Counted from the stretch's first letter, positions 7,456-15,564 are shown. The stretch: DNA of 55,001 bases from JAMPXD01 sp041481895 (GCA_041481895.1 JBGPCQ010000003.1:1-55001), one strand, 5' to 3'. The notes: generated from the letters alone by a model not told the origin. A program made the numbers and translations.

Positions 7456-7818
7456 GTGATTCGGCGGATACTCATCATAGCGCTTGCGCTCAATCTGCTT
7501 ACGGGAACAGCTCGGGCCGGCAATTCCTCGAAAAACTTCGGCGGAATCGGCATAGACGGTGTCCCCCTGCCCAACGGCCAGATCGAAGTAAAGCAGCTGG
7601 TAACCGGCAGCCCAGCCCATCTCGCGGGGGTCAGGCTTGGCGACATCATCACCAGCATCGACAGCAAACCGACAAAAGGGAGCGAATTCAAGGATATCGT
7701 CGACCATCGCCTGCGTGGTCGCGCCGGTACCAATATCCTCATCGTCATCCAGCGCCCCGGCCAGGAAAAGCCGCTGCGCTTTAATCTGGTCAGAAAACAG
7801 CTTGTAATTAAAAAATAA
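7456..7818 (+). CDS. Exported single-PDZ-domain protein
   Basis: About 120 residues: a signal peptide (VIRRILIIALALNLLTGTARA) and one PDZ domain, seen as GGIGIDGV at the carboxylate loop, then GSPAHLAGVRLGDIITSID and GRAGTNILIVIQRPG. It has no protease domain, so it is a binding module acting outside the cytoplasm. The frame is open back to a TTG at 7417, but that extension would lie within the promoter; the GTG at 7456 coincides with the predicted transcription start, which suggests a leaderless mRNA. The glutaredoxin-like lipoprotein gene follows 72 bp later in the same direction, so the two may be cotranscribed. Confidence 0.82.
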   Translation: MIRRILIIALALNLLTGTARAGNSSKNFGGIGIDGVPLPNGQIEVKQLVTGSPAHLAGVRLGDIITSIDSKPTKGSEFKDIVDHRLRGRAGTNILIVIQRPGQEKPLRFNLVRKQLVIKK

Positions 7819-7890
7819 GACTCATCCATTCATTTCTCTGTCTGTTGGCAAGAACATTATTGTCCTGCATCTACATGGAGGAGACCTGTC

Positions 7891-8268
7891 ATGTCGCCAT
7901 TCGTAAAAACAGCCCTTTCTGTCATTCTCGCGCTTGCCCTGGCAGGCTGTGCCGCGCCCGTCATCAAGGACTACCCACAGCACCAGTCACCGGTCAGCGA
8001 GGTCTCCCGCAGCTATCCGAAAATAGTCCTCTACTCCACCTCCTGGTGCCCCCACTGTAAAGAGGCCAAGGAATACTTCAAAAAGAACAATATCATATAC
8101 GTCAACAAAGACGTTGAAGAGGACAGCGACGCCATGGAGATGTTGGTAGAAACTTACAAGAGCCGGTCGGTTCCGGTCATCGTCTTTGGTAACGATGAAA
8201 AGATTATAAAGGGTTTCAAGCAGGAAGAATTCGAAAAGGCTTACGGAGAGTTCAAGAAGGTGAAATAG
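7891..8268 (+). CDS. Lipoprotein with a glutaredoxin-like domain
   Basis: A 125-residue protein with a lipoprotein signal peptide ending in the lipobox LAGC (Cys20). After a ~25-residue linker comes a thioredoxin-fold domain: KIVLYSTSWCPHCKEAKEYF with a CPHC redox centre, and the cis-proline segment SRSVPVIVFGN. This is the glutaredoxin/NrdH size and layout, but membrane-tethered outside the cytoplasm, where it could reduce or oxidise thiols, for example in cytochrome c maturation. That role is inferred. Ribosome site GGAGGA precedes the ATG. A strong hairpin follows. Confidence 0.87.
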   Translation: MSPFVKTALSVILALALAGCAAPVIKDYPQHQSPVSEVSRSYPKIVLYSTSWCPHCKEAKEYFKKNNIIYVNKDVEEDSDAMEMLVETYKSRSVPVIVFGNDEKIIKGFKQEEFEKAYGEFKKVK

Positions 8269-8323
8269 TTTCCAATTCGGAGTTTCCGGATGGGAACTAA
8301 AAAGTCTTTTCCTGACATACAGT

Positions 8324-8347
8324 AAAGGGGGCCGGTCGGCCCCCTTT
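8324..8347. terminator. Perfect hairpin between convergent genes
   Basis: AAAGGGGGCCG and CGGCCCCCTTT form an 11-bp perfect stem with a 2-base centre. It separates the lipoprotein gene from the converging hpnR. T-tracts are only three bases long, so termination strength is uncertain in either direction. Confidence 0.65.
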
Positions 8348-8418
8348 ACATTCGGAATGAAGGATGTCGCCTCCTGCCCGCTAACGGCGATCGGGCCGAT
8401 CCGACGCAGGGGCAGATG

Positions 8419-9969
8419 CTACGACTTGTCGTCTCCCATGCGTGTCTCGTTGACGAACTGTTCGGTCGAATCGTCCAGCGCCCGGCTTTTCCGGCCGAGC
8501 GGCTGATGCACGTAAAGGCTCCTGGCGTCGACCTTCCCTTCGGTACGGGGGGGAGGGGGGGACATTTTGTATTTTGCCGGACGTGCATGGTCCGCAATCT
8601 GCAGTTTGGGGTTGAATACGCTCTTCGACTTGATCAGGCTCTTGAGAAAATTGGTCTGTCCGTGCAGCAGATGCCGTCCGACAAATTTTGCCGTACCTTT
8701 CAAGGCTTCCCATCCGAGATGTTTCATATTCAGAACCATCTGGGTCTTGACCAGTTCTTCGTAAAACTCGTTCAGGGGAAGCCGGGTCGGCAACACTGCA
8801 TGCTGGATGTCGAACATCCGGTAGTCGAGTGTTGTTATTTTGCGCGGTTCGGTAAGCCAGCTCTCCGTCCCGGGATAGGGGGTATTGACGGTGATGCTGA
8901 CGATCTCGGGGATTTCCATGCACCACTCCCGGATGACCCTGAAACGGTCCCGGTCCCAGTCCGGATCGGCAATGATGTTGATTACCACGCTGATGTCGAG
9001 GGAACGGGCAATTTCCAGCGCTTCGAAATTCGTGTCGAGATTTGTGCGCTTCCGGAATTGCGATAGACCTTCCTCGTCAATCGCTTCAATCCCCAGGAAC
9101 ATGAACTCCAGGCCGATTTTCTTCCAGAACCGGAATACCTCGATATTTCGCAGAAGTACATCGCCACGGGTTTCGAGATAGTAATTCTTCCTGATCCCCC
9201 GCCGCGCTATGGCTTCGCCGATCTCCATCCCGGGCCCACCCTGGAGGAAAGCCACATCATCAACGATGAAGACTCCCGGCTCCTTTATGCGCGCCAGTTC
9301 GTCGACGATCTTGGCGGTGCTCTTCGTCCGGTAGCTCCGGCCGTAAAAGGTCCAGGCGCTGCAGAACGAACAGTCCCAGGGGCAGCCCCGGGTAAACTCG
9401 ATGGAAGCGCACGGGTCGAGGATGCCGATGAAATATTTATTACGGTTTTTAAGCAGGTCACGGGCAGGGCTGAGTTCATCGAGGTCGGCTACGAAGAGCG
9501 GGGCCGGCCCTTCGCCGTCGAGCGTCACGGCGCCGGGAATGGAGGCTGCGGCTTTTGGGCCTTGCGTGATCGCCTCAAGCAGCGGGGGGAGTCCGGCTTC
9601 CCCTTCACCCTTCAGAACGCAGTCAATTTTACCCCCGCCATGCTCCAGGAGTTCCCGCGCTATGTATGAAGCGCTGTGGCCTCCGATTATTATGTAGGAA
9701 TCGGGAAGGATGTCCTTGGCCCCCTTTGCCAGGTCTATCACTTCGGGGGTATTGGCTAAATAGTTCAGGGAGAACGCGATCACGTCGGGCCGCCAGGTTT
9801 CCAGTTCCCGGAAGAAACTCCGGTGGTTCTGCGCCTGGAGATCGATGAGGCGGACTTCGTGTCCGGCGCGCCGGGCCGCCTCGGCGACCAGCTCCAGGCC
9901 GAGAGGTTCGAGGCGTAAAAATACCCCTGAATATGTCAGAGGGCTCGGATTGACGGCAAGTACTTTCAT
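8419..9969 (-). CDS. hpnR: B12-binding radical SAM protein, probable hopanoid C-3 methylase
   Basis: 516 residues. The N-terminal ~140 residues form a cobalamin-binding Rossmann domain (LRLEPLGLELVAEAARRAGH, IIIGGHSAS). The radical SAM core has TRGCPWDCSFCSAWTFYGRS near residue 200. The overall pattern matches what I know of HpnR, which methylates ring A of hopanoids at C-3. Two hopanoid-associated genes (hpnK, hpnJ) lie 1-4 kb away on the same strand, which supports the call. The C-terminal ~60 residues are low in recognisable fold. The ATG at 9967-9969 (MKVLAVNPSP) is preferred over a frame extending to 10002. The class could also be another B12-radical SAM methylase. Confidence 0.75.
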   Translation of the reverse strand: MKVLAVNPSPLTYSGVFLRLEPLGLELVAEAARRAGHEVRLIDLQAQNHRSFFRELETWRPDVIAFSLNYLANTPEVIDLAKGAKDILPDSYIIIGGHSASYIARELLEHGGGKIDCVLKGEGEAGLPPLLEAITQGPKAAASIPGAVTLDGEGPAPLFVADLDELSPARDLLKNRNKYFIGILDPCASIEFTRGCPWDCSFCSAWTFYGRSYRTKSTAKIVDELARIKEPGVFIVDDVAFLQGGPGMEIGEAIARRGIRKNYYLETRGDVLLRNIEVFRFWKKIGLEFMFLGIEAIDEEGLSQFRKRTNLDTNFEALEIARSLDISVVINIIADPDWDRDRFRVIREWCMEIPEIVSITVNTPYPGTESWLTEPRKITTLDYRMFDIQHAVLPTRLPLNEFYEELVKTQMVLNMKHLGWEALKGTAKFVGRHLLHGQTNFLKSLIKSKSVFNPKLQIADHARPAKYKMSPPPPRTEGKVDARSLYVHQPLGRKSRALDDSTEQFVNETRMGDDKS

Positions 9970-10129
9970 GGCAACCCCGGGGGAGTGAGTGATCGGCGAC
10001 AATGCGGCAGCGAAGTGCTTTTCCGCGTGAGAACGTTATCATCCCGATTCGGTCTCTGTCAATGAGAATCGGGGAGCGGCAGGCGTCACACGCAGCCGCG
10101 TTCCTGCAGCGGGGCTTTGAAACTGCCTC

Positions 10130-10158
10130 TTGAAACAGAAGGGAAAATGAATTATCGT
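10130..10158 (+). promoter_or_regulatory. Candidate promoter of the cytochrome P460 gene
   Basis: TTGAAA and TATCGT are separated by 17 bp, about 55 bp before the TTG start. The -10 is a moderate match. An inverted repeat (CCCGATTC/GAATCGGG at 10043-10073) lies further upstream. Confidence 0.4.
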
Positions 10159-10211
10159 GTCAAGTATTCGACCGGAACCATCGTCCGGGGATTGACGGGA
10201 GGTTTAAAACT

Positions 10212-10685
10212 TTGAAGAGAACGCTATCACTCGCCATGATCCTGTCCCTGGCACTTGCGGCCGCATCGTCGGACGCCGGGGAAAGTGCTTCCCTGCCGAA
10301 GGGGTATGAAACATGGGAAAAGAGCCGGCAAAAGATTGTCAGCGACAAGAAATCCCCCTATTACGGCATCTATTACATCCAGGCCGACCGGAACACGCTG
10401 AAAGCCTATAAGACCGGCGGCAGATATCCCGAGGGGAGCAGGTTCGTTGTAACCTATTACGGCATCCGGGAAGAGGGGGGGAAGCCGGTGCAGGGGAAAA
10501 AGAACATTATTGTCCTGATGAAAAAGGAGAGGAAGCAGCAGACGACGGGGGGGTGGCTTTTTGCCGGCTTCACCCCAGCGGGGAAGCCGGCCTCAATCGA
10601 TCCGGCCAGGGATTGCTACGGGTGTCACCTGAAGGAAGCCGGGACGCGCGACCTGGTAATCTCCACGTATGCCGACTTCAGGTAG
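10212..10685 (+). CDS. Cytochrome P460 family protein
   Basis: 157 residues with a signal peptide (LKRTLSLAMILSLALAAASSDA) and a single c-type heme site, CYGCH, near residue 138. The body (YYGIYYIQADRNTLKAYKTG and VVTYYGIREEGGKPV) fits the P460/cytochrome c'-beta fold. Family members bind or oxidise small nitrogen compounds such as hydroxylamine or NO, but the special lysine cross-link of true P460 cannot be confirmed here. It starts at a TTG eight bases after GGGAGG. It is alone on the plus strand between hopanoid-related genes and converges on the EamA-type gene with an 10-bp gap. Confidence 0.82.
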   Translation: MKRTLSLAMILSLALAAASSDAGESASLPKGYETWEKSRQKIVSDKKSPYYGIYYIQADRNTLKAYKTGGRYPEGSRFVVTYYGIREEGGKPVQGKKNIIVLMKKERKQQTTGGWLFAGFTPAGKPASIDPARDCYGCHLKEAGTRDLVISTYADFR

Positions 10686-10695
10686 ACTGGCGGGT

Positions 10696-11076
10696 TTACG
10701 TCGCGCCGCTCTTGGTGATCAGCAACACACCGATGCAGATCATTATCGTGCCGGCCCACCGCATCGGAGTTACCGGCTCGTGGAGGTAAAACTGGGAGAG
10801 CAGGGCAACCAGCACGAAATTGAGGGCCTGCATCGGAAGGGCGACGGAGAGGTCTTCCCAGGAAAGGACCGCCAGCCAGAGGAAGAAGAAGATTGCCAGC
10901 ATCATGACGCCGACGATCAGCTTGGTGCTCGTCAGGGCCTGTAAGGTAACATTCAGAATTCCCCGGAGATTCATGGCCGAGATGTCCCCCAGCTCCTTCA
11001 TCCCCCTGGCGAGGAGGATGTCGCCGATGGTCCCGAAGGTTACTGCCAGCAGCATGACAACAAGTGACTTTAACAT
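10696..11076 (-). CDS. Small EamA/SMR-type membrane protein
   Basis: 126 residues with four predicted membrane helices (LVVMLLAVTFGTIGDILLA, LIVGVMMLAIFFFLWLAVL, LNFVLVALLSQFYL, WAGTIMICIGVLLIT). This is the four-helix half-transporter size of small multidrug resistance or half-EamA proteins, which work as dimers. The motif LHEPVTPMRWAGTIMICIGV is typical of the EamA family. It is the last gene of a minus-strand run after hpnJ and hpnK. Transport of a hopanoid precursor or product is a guess from position only. Confidence 0.75.
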   Translation of the reverse strand: MLKSLVVMLLAVTFGTIGDILLARGMKELGDISAMNLRGILNVTLQALTSTKLIVGVMMLAIFFFLWLAVLSWEDLSVALPMQALNFVLVALLSQFYLHEPVTPMRWAGTIMICIGVLLITKSGAT

Positions 11077-11093
11077 GGTATCCTTTCAATAGT

Positions 11094-11164
11094 GCGGAAT
11101 GTGGAATCCGGGGTGCGGAAATAAATCTTTTCATTCCGAAATCCGGATTCCGAAATCCGTATTC
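11094..11164. repeat. Heptanucleotide-phased repeat at the hpnK 3' end
   Basis: Ten heptads fall in two phased blocks: GCGGAAT, GTGGAAT, CCGGGGT, GCGGAAA at 11094-11121, and ATTCCGA, AATCCGG, ATTCCGA, AATCCGT from 11133. The second block supplies the last ~10 codons and stop of hpnK. Confidence 0.75.
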
Positions 11165-12018
11165 TTCTTTTCTCCCCGGTAATTCCTCAGCACAATCCCC
11201 AGCGAATTCAGCTTTTCCTTCACCCTCGGACTCGTGAGGGCCGCAAGCTCTTCTTCGTGGCGATAGTCCGGCATCCATTTCCGCAAACCCTCATCGGGGT
11301 GGCAGCCGGGATGGAAGTATATCTCCGTCGCGCCGTCCCCGAGCCGGTCCAGCGCCCTGAGCAGATACTCCTCCGTCATCCGGCCGGAATTGAGGAGCCC
11401 TTTAACTTCGGCCGTGTAGCCGATCCCCAGCCGGTCAAGGCCCGGTCGGCAGCGGCCCGCCAGCCGTCCGAAGATGAAGGCGTCCGTCGCCTTGCCGACG
11501 ATCCGCCGGCGCGCCAGGGAGAGGTCGTTGAAAAGCCTCTCCCGGCTGAGGCGGAACGTCCTGATGCCGTATTCCGGCATAAGCGACAGCAGGATGTCGA
11601 ACACCACCGGGTGCATATGAATATTGAGGTGACCGTCAATGTGAGAGAGGGGGATGCCGGTTCCCGTGAACTTTACGATCTGCCCCTCGATCTCCGCCTT
11701 CAGCTGCTTGCGCAGTGACTTCAGGAAAAAGTAGCGCATTCCGGCCATGACCGGGTCGGTGGGGAAATTTCCCTCCCGGTCCGTAAGGGACGGGAAGCCA
11801 CCAAAAGGGGCCGTGGCCTTCCCCTGGACAAGAGTGAGGTGAAGCCCCACCTGGAGTCCGTGGTTGACGCGCGCCAGGGAAACGGCTTCATCGAAGGCCT
11901 CACCATTGACCATGAGGGACGCGGAGGTGAGGATACCATCGCGCCAGGCAGCGATGATCCCCCGGTTGGCGCCGGAAGAAAGACCGAAATCGTCGGCGTT
12001 GATTATCAATTCTTTCAT
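11131..12018 (-). CDS. hpnK: Hopanoid biosynthesis-associated YdjC-like deacetylase HpnK
   Basis: 295 residues with the YdjC/ChbG fold: the metal-binding start MKELIINADDFGLSSGANRG, VGLHLTLVQGK, and SHIDGHLNIHMHP with the metal histidines. These place it among carbohydrate deacetylases, and the context beside hpnJ identifies it as HpnK, implicated in making the bacteriohopanetetrol side-chain derivatives. The C-terminal tail after RNYRGEKK (NTDFGIRISE) is encoded by a heptanucleotide repeat and is probably not part of the ancestral protein. It is followed by an EamA-type gene 54 bp later, with the repeat between. Confidence 0.88.
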   Translation of the reverse strand: MKELIINADDFGLSSGANRGIIAAWRDGILTSASLMVNGEAFDEAVSLARVNHGLQVGLHLTLVQGKATAPFGGFPSLTDREGNFPTDPVMAGMRYFFLKSLRKQLKAEIEGQIVKFTGTGIPLSHIDGHLNIHMHPVVFDILLSLMPEYGIRTFRLSRERLFNDLSLARRRIVGKATDAFIFGRLAGRCRPGLDRLGIGYTAEVKGLLNSGRMTEEYLLRALDRLGDGATEIYFHPGCHPDEGLRKWMPDYRHEEELAALTSPRVKEKLNSLGIVLRNYRGEKKNTDFGIRISE

Positions 12019-12106
12019 AATTGGAATCAGCTACAGAGCTGCCGGGAAAACCAGCAGATTCTAAATCTTTGTCCGTGCCACTCTGCCTCTGTGGCAAAGG
12101 TCCTTG

Positions 12107-13528
12107 TCATGTCTTGCCCTGCTTCCGTTTACGCATATACTCGAAATACTGCTTCCCCTCTTTCAGGAGTTTGCGCCGCTCCTCGCCGCTGAGAATCATC
12201 TTCATGATGCTGCGGGCTATGTACTTGGGTCGGAAGTAGAATTTGTCGTAAAAAAGCTCCACGGCATCGAATATTTCCTTGTTGGAGAGGTGCGGGTAGC
12301 CGATGACGCAGCTCTGGTGACCGGTGTCGTCGAGGAAGGTCTCGGAGACGATCCATCCTTCCCGCCGGCACTGCTCGTAAAACTCTGTGCCGGGATAGGG
12401 TGAGGCAAGGGAAACCTGGATGGAGTCCAGGTCCAGTTGTTTGGCATAGTCGATAGTCTTGCGAATGGTCTCCCGCGTCTCGCCGGGGAGCCCCATGACG
12501 AAAGCGCCATGAATGGTGATGCCGAGCTTCTTGCAGTTGCGGGTGAACTCCTCCGCCTGGGCCCGGGTTACCCCTTTCCTGATGTTTTTCAGGATCTGCT
12601 CATCGCCGCTTTCATAGCCGACGATCACGTGATGCAGACCTGCGTCCCGCATGATCTTCAGGGTTTCATAGTCGCAGTTGGCGCGGGCGTTTATCACCCA
12701 CGAAACGCCGAGCGGGGCGATCTTTACGGCAACGGCCAGGGCATGCTTCCGGTCGGCACTGAAGGTATCGTCGTCGAAGGAGATATCACGCACCTGCGGC
12801 AGGTTCTCCTTGATCCACTTCACCTCCTGGTAGACGTTATCCGCGCTCCGCATCCGCAACTTGTGGCCGGAATAGGTCTGGGGCCAGAGGCAGAAGGTGC
12901 AGAGGGCCGGACAGCCCCGGGTGGTATAGATGGAAACATAGGGATGCTTGATATGGGGGATGATGTAGTCGTCGACGGGGAGGTCACGCTTGTAGATCTG
13001 GCTGACAAAGGGAAGCGCATCCAGGTCGGTCAGGGCGGGGCGGTCGGGAGTATGGCGGACGGTCCCGTCCTGCATGAAACTGATCCCCTCCACCTTTTCC
13101 CATGGCCACCCTTCGGCCAGTTCCTTGACGGCATAGTCGAACTCTCCGCGGCAGACGATATCCACTGCGCCGGAAGCGAACTTCAGCGTCTCTTCGGGAA
13201 GGATGGTGACATGGGGGCCGGTCAGGACAGTGACGGTCGAGGGCTTCTGCGCCTTGATGCGGCGCGCGGTCTCGGTATCGATCCGCAGGGTGGGTGTGGA
13301 AGTATAGATGACGACCATGTCGTAGTCGAGGGCGATCTTCAGGCAATCGTCGAGGCCGAGCCTCTGCACCGGCGCATCCACCACCCGGCTCCCCTCGATC
13401 ATGCCGGCCGGATAGCAGAGCCAGGTCGGATACCAGAAGGAGGTGACCTCGCGGGAGGCCTGGTAACGGGAGCCTGCCCCGCCATCGAAGTCCTCGAAGG
13501 TGGGAGGGTTTAAAAATAAAGGTTTCAT
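12107..13528 (-). CDS. hpnJ: Hopanoid biosynthesis radical SAM protein HpnJ
   Basis: 473 residues. It starts MKPLFLNPPTFEDFDGGAGS, typical for the family; the N-terminal half is a B12-binding-like Rossmann domain (VVIYTSTPTLRIDT, VTVLTGPHV). The radical SAM site is YTTRGCPALCTFCLWPQ near residue 205. The C-terminal part has VSLASPYPGTEFYEQC. HpnJ is linked to remodelling of the extended hopanoid side chain. The ATG at 13526-13528 has GGAGCAACAG just upstream; a longer frame to 13591 is not needed. Same strand and probable operon with hpnK and the EamA-type gene. Confidence 0.9.
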   Translation of the reverse strand: MKPLFLNPPTFEDFDGGAGSRYQASREVTSFWYPTWLCYPAGMIEGSRVVDAPVQRLGLDDCLKIALDYDMVVIYTSTPTLRIDTETARRIKAQKPSTVTVLTGPHVTILPEETLKFASGAVDIVCRGEFDYAVKELAEGWPWEKVEGISFMQDGTVRHTPDRPALTDLDALPFVSQIYKRDLPVDDYIIPHIKHPYVSIYTTRGCPALCTFCLWPQTYSGHKLRMRSADNVYQEVKWIKENLPQVRDISFDDDTFSADRKHALAVAVKIAPLGVSWVINARANCDYETLKIMRDAGLHHVIVGYESGDEQILKNIRKGVTRAQAEEFTRNCKKLGITIHGAFVMGLPGETRETIRKTIDYAKQLDLDSIQVSLASPYPGTEFYEQCRREGWIVSETFLDDTGHQSCVIGYPHLSNKEIFDAVELFYDKFYFRPKYIARSIMKMILSGEERRKLLKEGKQYFEYMRKRKQGKT

Positions 13529-13618
13529 CTGTTGCTCCTGAAGGTTCCGGAAATAAACGGATAGATTAACGGGAGAGCCCGTTTTTGTCAAGGTGAAATG
13601 GGGGTAACGCGATGTAAG

Positions 13619-13882
13619 CTATGACGTTTTCAGGACCCTTACATACTCCTCCCCCTGCTTGACGTAAAGCTCCTCGGGGGCCAGTTCTGCCGCCGCCAGG
13701 GCCTGTTCGACGGCTTCCCGGTCCGCGGCGGCGTAGCGAATCGCGAGGCCGCAATCCGAGGTCAAGGTCCGGGGAGCCGGGATAAGCAGGATCGGGAGGC
13801 GGAGCTCCTTGAGGGTCTTTTCCGCCTTCATCACCCGGTGGATGGAGTTGAATATCGCCACATATTCGTCGTTATTGACCAT
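13619..13882 (-). CDS. DUF3343 protein, putative Se/S carrier-like
   Basis: 87 residues: EYVAIFNSIHRVMKAEKTLK, then PILLIPAPRTLTSDCGLAIR with one conserved cysteine (Cys44), and a C-terminal EELYVKQGEEYVRVL. This is the DUF3343 pattern, a family often found with selenium or sulfur metabolism genes and suggested to carry Se or S on the conserved cysteine. A Sec-containing SelD lies about 29 kb away in the same window. It is 90 bp upstream of hpnJ on the same strand, so it may share transcription with the hopanoid genes, without an obvious functional tie. Confidence 0.85.
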   Translation of the reverse strand: MVNNDEYVAIFNSIHRVMKAEKTLKELRLPILLIPAPRTLTSDCGLAIRYAAADREAVEQALAAAELAPEELYVKQGEEYVRVLKTS

Positions 13883-13949
13883 CGTCGCATCCTCTGCCTT
13901 TGCCTTCCCATGGTTCCGTTAATGGCTTTGGATTACATTAACATGCGCA

Positions 13950-13978
13950 TTGACAAAAATCCCATAAAATCCTACTAT
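13950..13978 (+). promoter_or_regulatory. Sigma-70-type promoter of the small membrane protein gene
   Basis: A perfect TTGACA and TACTAT are separated by exactly 17 bp. The predicted start near 13985 leaves only a ~9-nt leader before the ATG at 13994, overlapping or excluding the GGGAG ribosome site at 13981-13985. Confidence 0.7.
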
Positions 13979-13993
13979 GCGGGAGTGGAAAAC

Positions 13994-14251
13994 ATGCGCT
14001 TCATTCTGACTCTTATAGGGATCATACTTCTGGCCATTGCCATCAATCTGCCGCTCGGTTACCTGAGGCAGAAATGTGAGAAATTCTCCTTCGCGTGGTA
14101 TTTCTACATCCACATCTCCATTCCGGCCATCATCTACCTGCGGGTGAAGGGGGGGTTCAACTGGAGGTTCATCCCCCTGACCCTGGTAGGAGCTTTTGTC
14201 GGCCAGTACATCGGCGGAGTCCTCCAGAAGAAAAAGGGGAGCAATGGCTGA
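13994..14251 (+). CDS. Small membrane protein of unknown function
   Basis: 85 residues with a first hydrophobic helix (ILTLIGIILLAIAINLPLGY), a short basic loop, a second helix (WYFYIHISIPAIIYL) and a third (FIPLTLVGAFVGQYIGG), ending in LQKKKGSNG. I do not recognise a named family. The ATG at 13994 has GGGAG eight bases upstream; earlier in-frame ATGs lie within or before the promoter. Its stop overlaps the start of the DciA-like gene (ATGGCTGA), so the two genes are translationally coupled. Confidence 0.75.
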   Translation: MRFILTLIGIILLAIAINLPLGYLRQKCEKFSFAWYFYIHISIPAIIYLRVKGGFNWRFIPLTLVGAFVGQYIGGVLQKKKGSNG

Positions 14252-14732
14252 GACGAGGCAGAAGATGAAGCGGCCCGCCCCCATCTCCGACCTCCTGGCC
14301 GCCTCGTTTCGCGGCAAACCCGCGGAGAAACGCCTGGAAGAGGGAAAGATCTGGCTCGTCTGGAATGCCGCGGTAGGGAAACAGATTGCCGCCAAGGCAC
14401 GACCCGTCAGCTTCCGCGACGGCATCCTGACCGTTGCGGTTTCCAGCGCTCCCTGGATGCAGCAGCTCACCTTCCTCAAAAAAGGGATGATCGACAAGAT
14501 CAATGAACGTCTCGGCCGTGACCTGGTGCGCGATATCTACCTCAAGGCCGGCCAGCCGCAACCCTTACCCCACCAACCCGAACCCCGCAAGAAACCGGAA
14601 CGGCGCCTGACGGAAGAAGAAACCAGCCGGATTGGGGAACAAACCGCCTCCATCAGTGACCCGGAATTACGCGCAGCCTTCGCCAGGATCCTGACGAGAG
14701 AGCTGGCAACGCGGCACAACAGCGATTCCTGA
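14244..14732 (+). CDS. DUF721 / DciA-like protein
   Basis: 162 residues. The DUF721 core is visible: WNAAVGKQIAAKARPVSFRD, GILTVAVSSAPWMQQLTFLK and MIDKINERLGRDLVRDIYLK. This KH-like domain is shared with DciA, the ancestral bacterial helicase loader. The linker (PLPHQPEPRKKPERRLTEEE) is charged and likely disordered, followed by a short helical tail. Whether this copy acts in DNA replication cannot be told. The start overlaps the stop of the small membrane protein gene. It converges on trmN6, with a glycosyltransferase remnant between. Confidence 0.82.
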   Translation: MAETRQKMKRPAPISDLLAASFRGKPAEKRLEEGKIWLVWNAAVGKQIAAKARPVSFRDGILTVAVSSAPWMQQLTFLKKGMIDKINERLGRDLVRDIYLKAGQPQPLPHQPEPRKKPERRLTEEETSRIGEQTASISDPELRAAFARILTRELATRHNSDS

Positions 14733-14746
14733 GGCGAAAGGTTCCC

Positions 14747-14834
14747 TCCACTCCTCTGCCATCTCCCGGCAGGTCATTTCAAGGGCCTTTGCCGCGTTGT
14801 AAGCGGGCAGAACCACGACGATCTTTTTGCCGTT
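14747..14834 (-). pseudogene. Remnant of a family 2 glycosyltransferase N-terminus
   Basis: On the minus strand the frame reads NGKKIVVVLPAYNAAKALEM and then TCREMAEEW before losing resemblance. GKKIVVVLPAYNAxKTLExTYREI is a familiar start of GT2 dolichol-phosphate-mannose-synthase-like enzymes. The remnant has no start codon, overlaps the trmN6 stop by 2 bp and breaks off after about 30 codons, just before the converging DciA-like gene. It is a truncated gene, possibly cut by the rearrangement that brought the two flanking genes together. Confidence 0.6.
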
Positions 14835-15564
14835 AAGCAGCTTGTTCTCCCAGTATCCGTTTCATTTCTCCGCTGTACTCACCATCATTATCATAGACGA
14901 ACAGAGGCGGCAGCACTTCCAGCTCGCTTTTTCTGCCCTTGGCCAACTCGATGAGGTACATCCGCGCCTCCATCCCGCTGTTGCCGTGCACCATACGCAA
15001 CCGGAGGGGAGCGAGCTTCAGCGCACTCGCCTGGGTAATGAACTCCGCCAGCCGCGACGGGTGGTAGACGAAGCAGATGCTTCCCGCGGGTTTCACCAGA
15101 TATTTCGCCGCCGTCAGAAAATCGGCAAGTCCGGCGGTCGACTCGTGGCGGGCCAGATCGCGCCCCGCCTTAGGGCTCACACGCCCGCTCCCCGGATTGC
15201 GAAACGGGGGATTGGCGACCACAAGATCGAAAGTTGAAACCGGAAAGCGCTTCCGCAGGGAAAGAATATCTTCACAGACGATTTCGACCCGCTCCTGCAA
15301 TCCGTTCATGTCTGCATTCCGGGCAGCCAACCCGGCCATCTCCTCCTGGAACTCCACCCCGACGATGGAAGCATCATCCACCTTGCGGGCAAGAACGAGG
15401 GGAATGACCCCCGAACCAGTCCCCAGATCGATAACCCTGGCTCCTCGCCCAACCTCCGCAAAATCGCACAGGAGCAAGGGGTCGAGGGAGTAGCGGTAGC
15501 CGTCCCGCGGCTGGATGATCCGCAGGCCGTAGCGGCGCAATTCATCTATGGTTTCGTTGGTCAT
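14833..15564 (-). CDS. trmN6: tRNA1(Val) adenine-37 N6-methyltransferase-like protein
   Basis: 243 residues of class I SAM-dependent methyltransferase. The N-terminus (PRDGYRYSLDPLLLCDFAEV) is typical of the TrmN6/YfiC group; SAM motif I is VIDLGTGSGVIPL, and the catalytic NPPF motif lies in FDLVVANPPFRNPGSGR. It would methylate A37 of tRNA-Val or a related RNA; this specificity is by family analogy. The ATG at 15562-15564 is preferred because the longer frame runs into the upstream YfhO-like gene. A short heptad-phased stretch (GTGGGCA, GTGAGCA, GACAGCT) lies just before the start. Confidence 0.87.
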   Translation of the reverse strand: MTNETIDELRRYGLRIIQPRDGYRYSLDPLLLCDFAEVGRGARVIDLGTGSGVIPLVLARKVDDASIVGVEFQEEMAGLAARNADMNGLQERVEIVCEDILSLRKRFPVSTFDLVVANPPFRNPGSGRVSPKAGRDLARHESTAGLADFLTAAKYLVKPAGSICFVYHPSRLAEFITQASALKLAPLRLRMVHGNSGMEARMYLIELAKGRKSELEVLPPLFVYDNDGEYSGEMKRILGEQAA

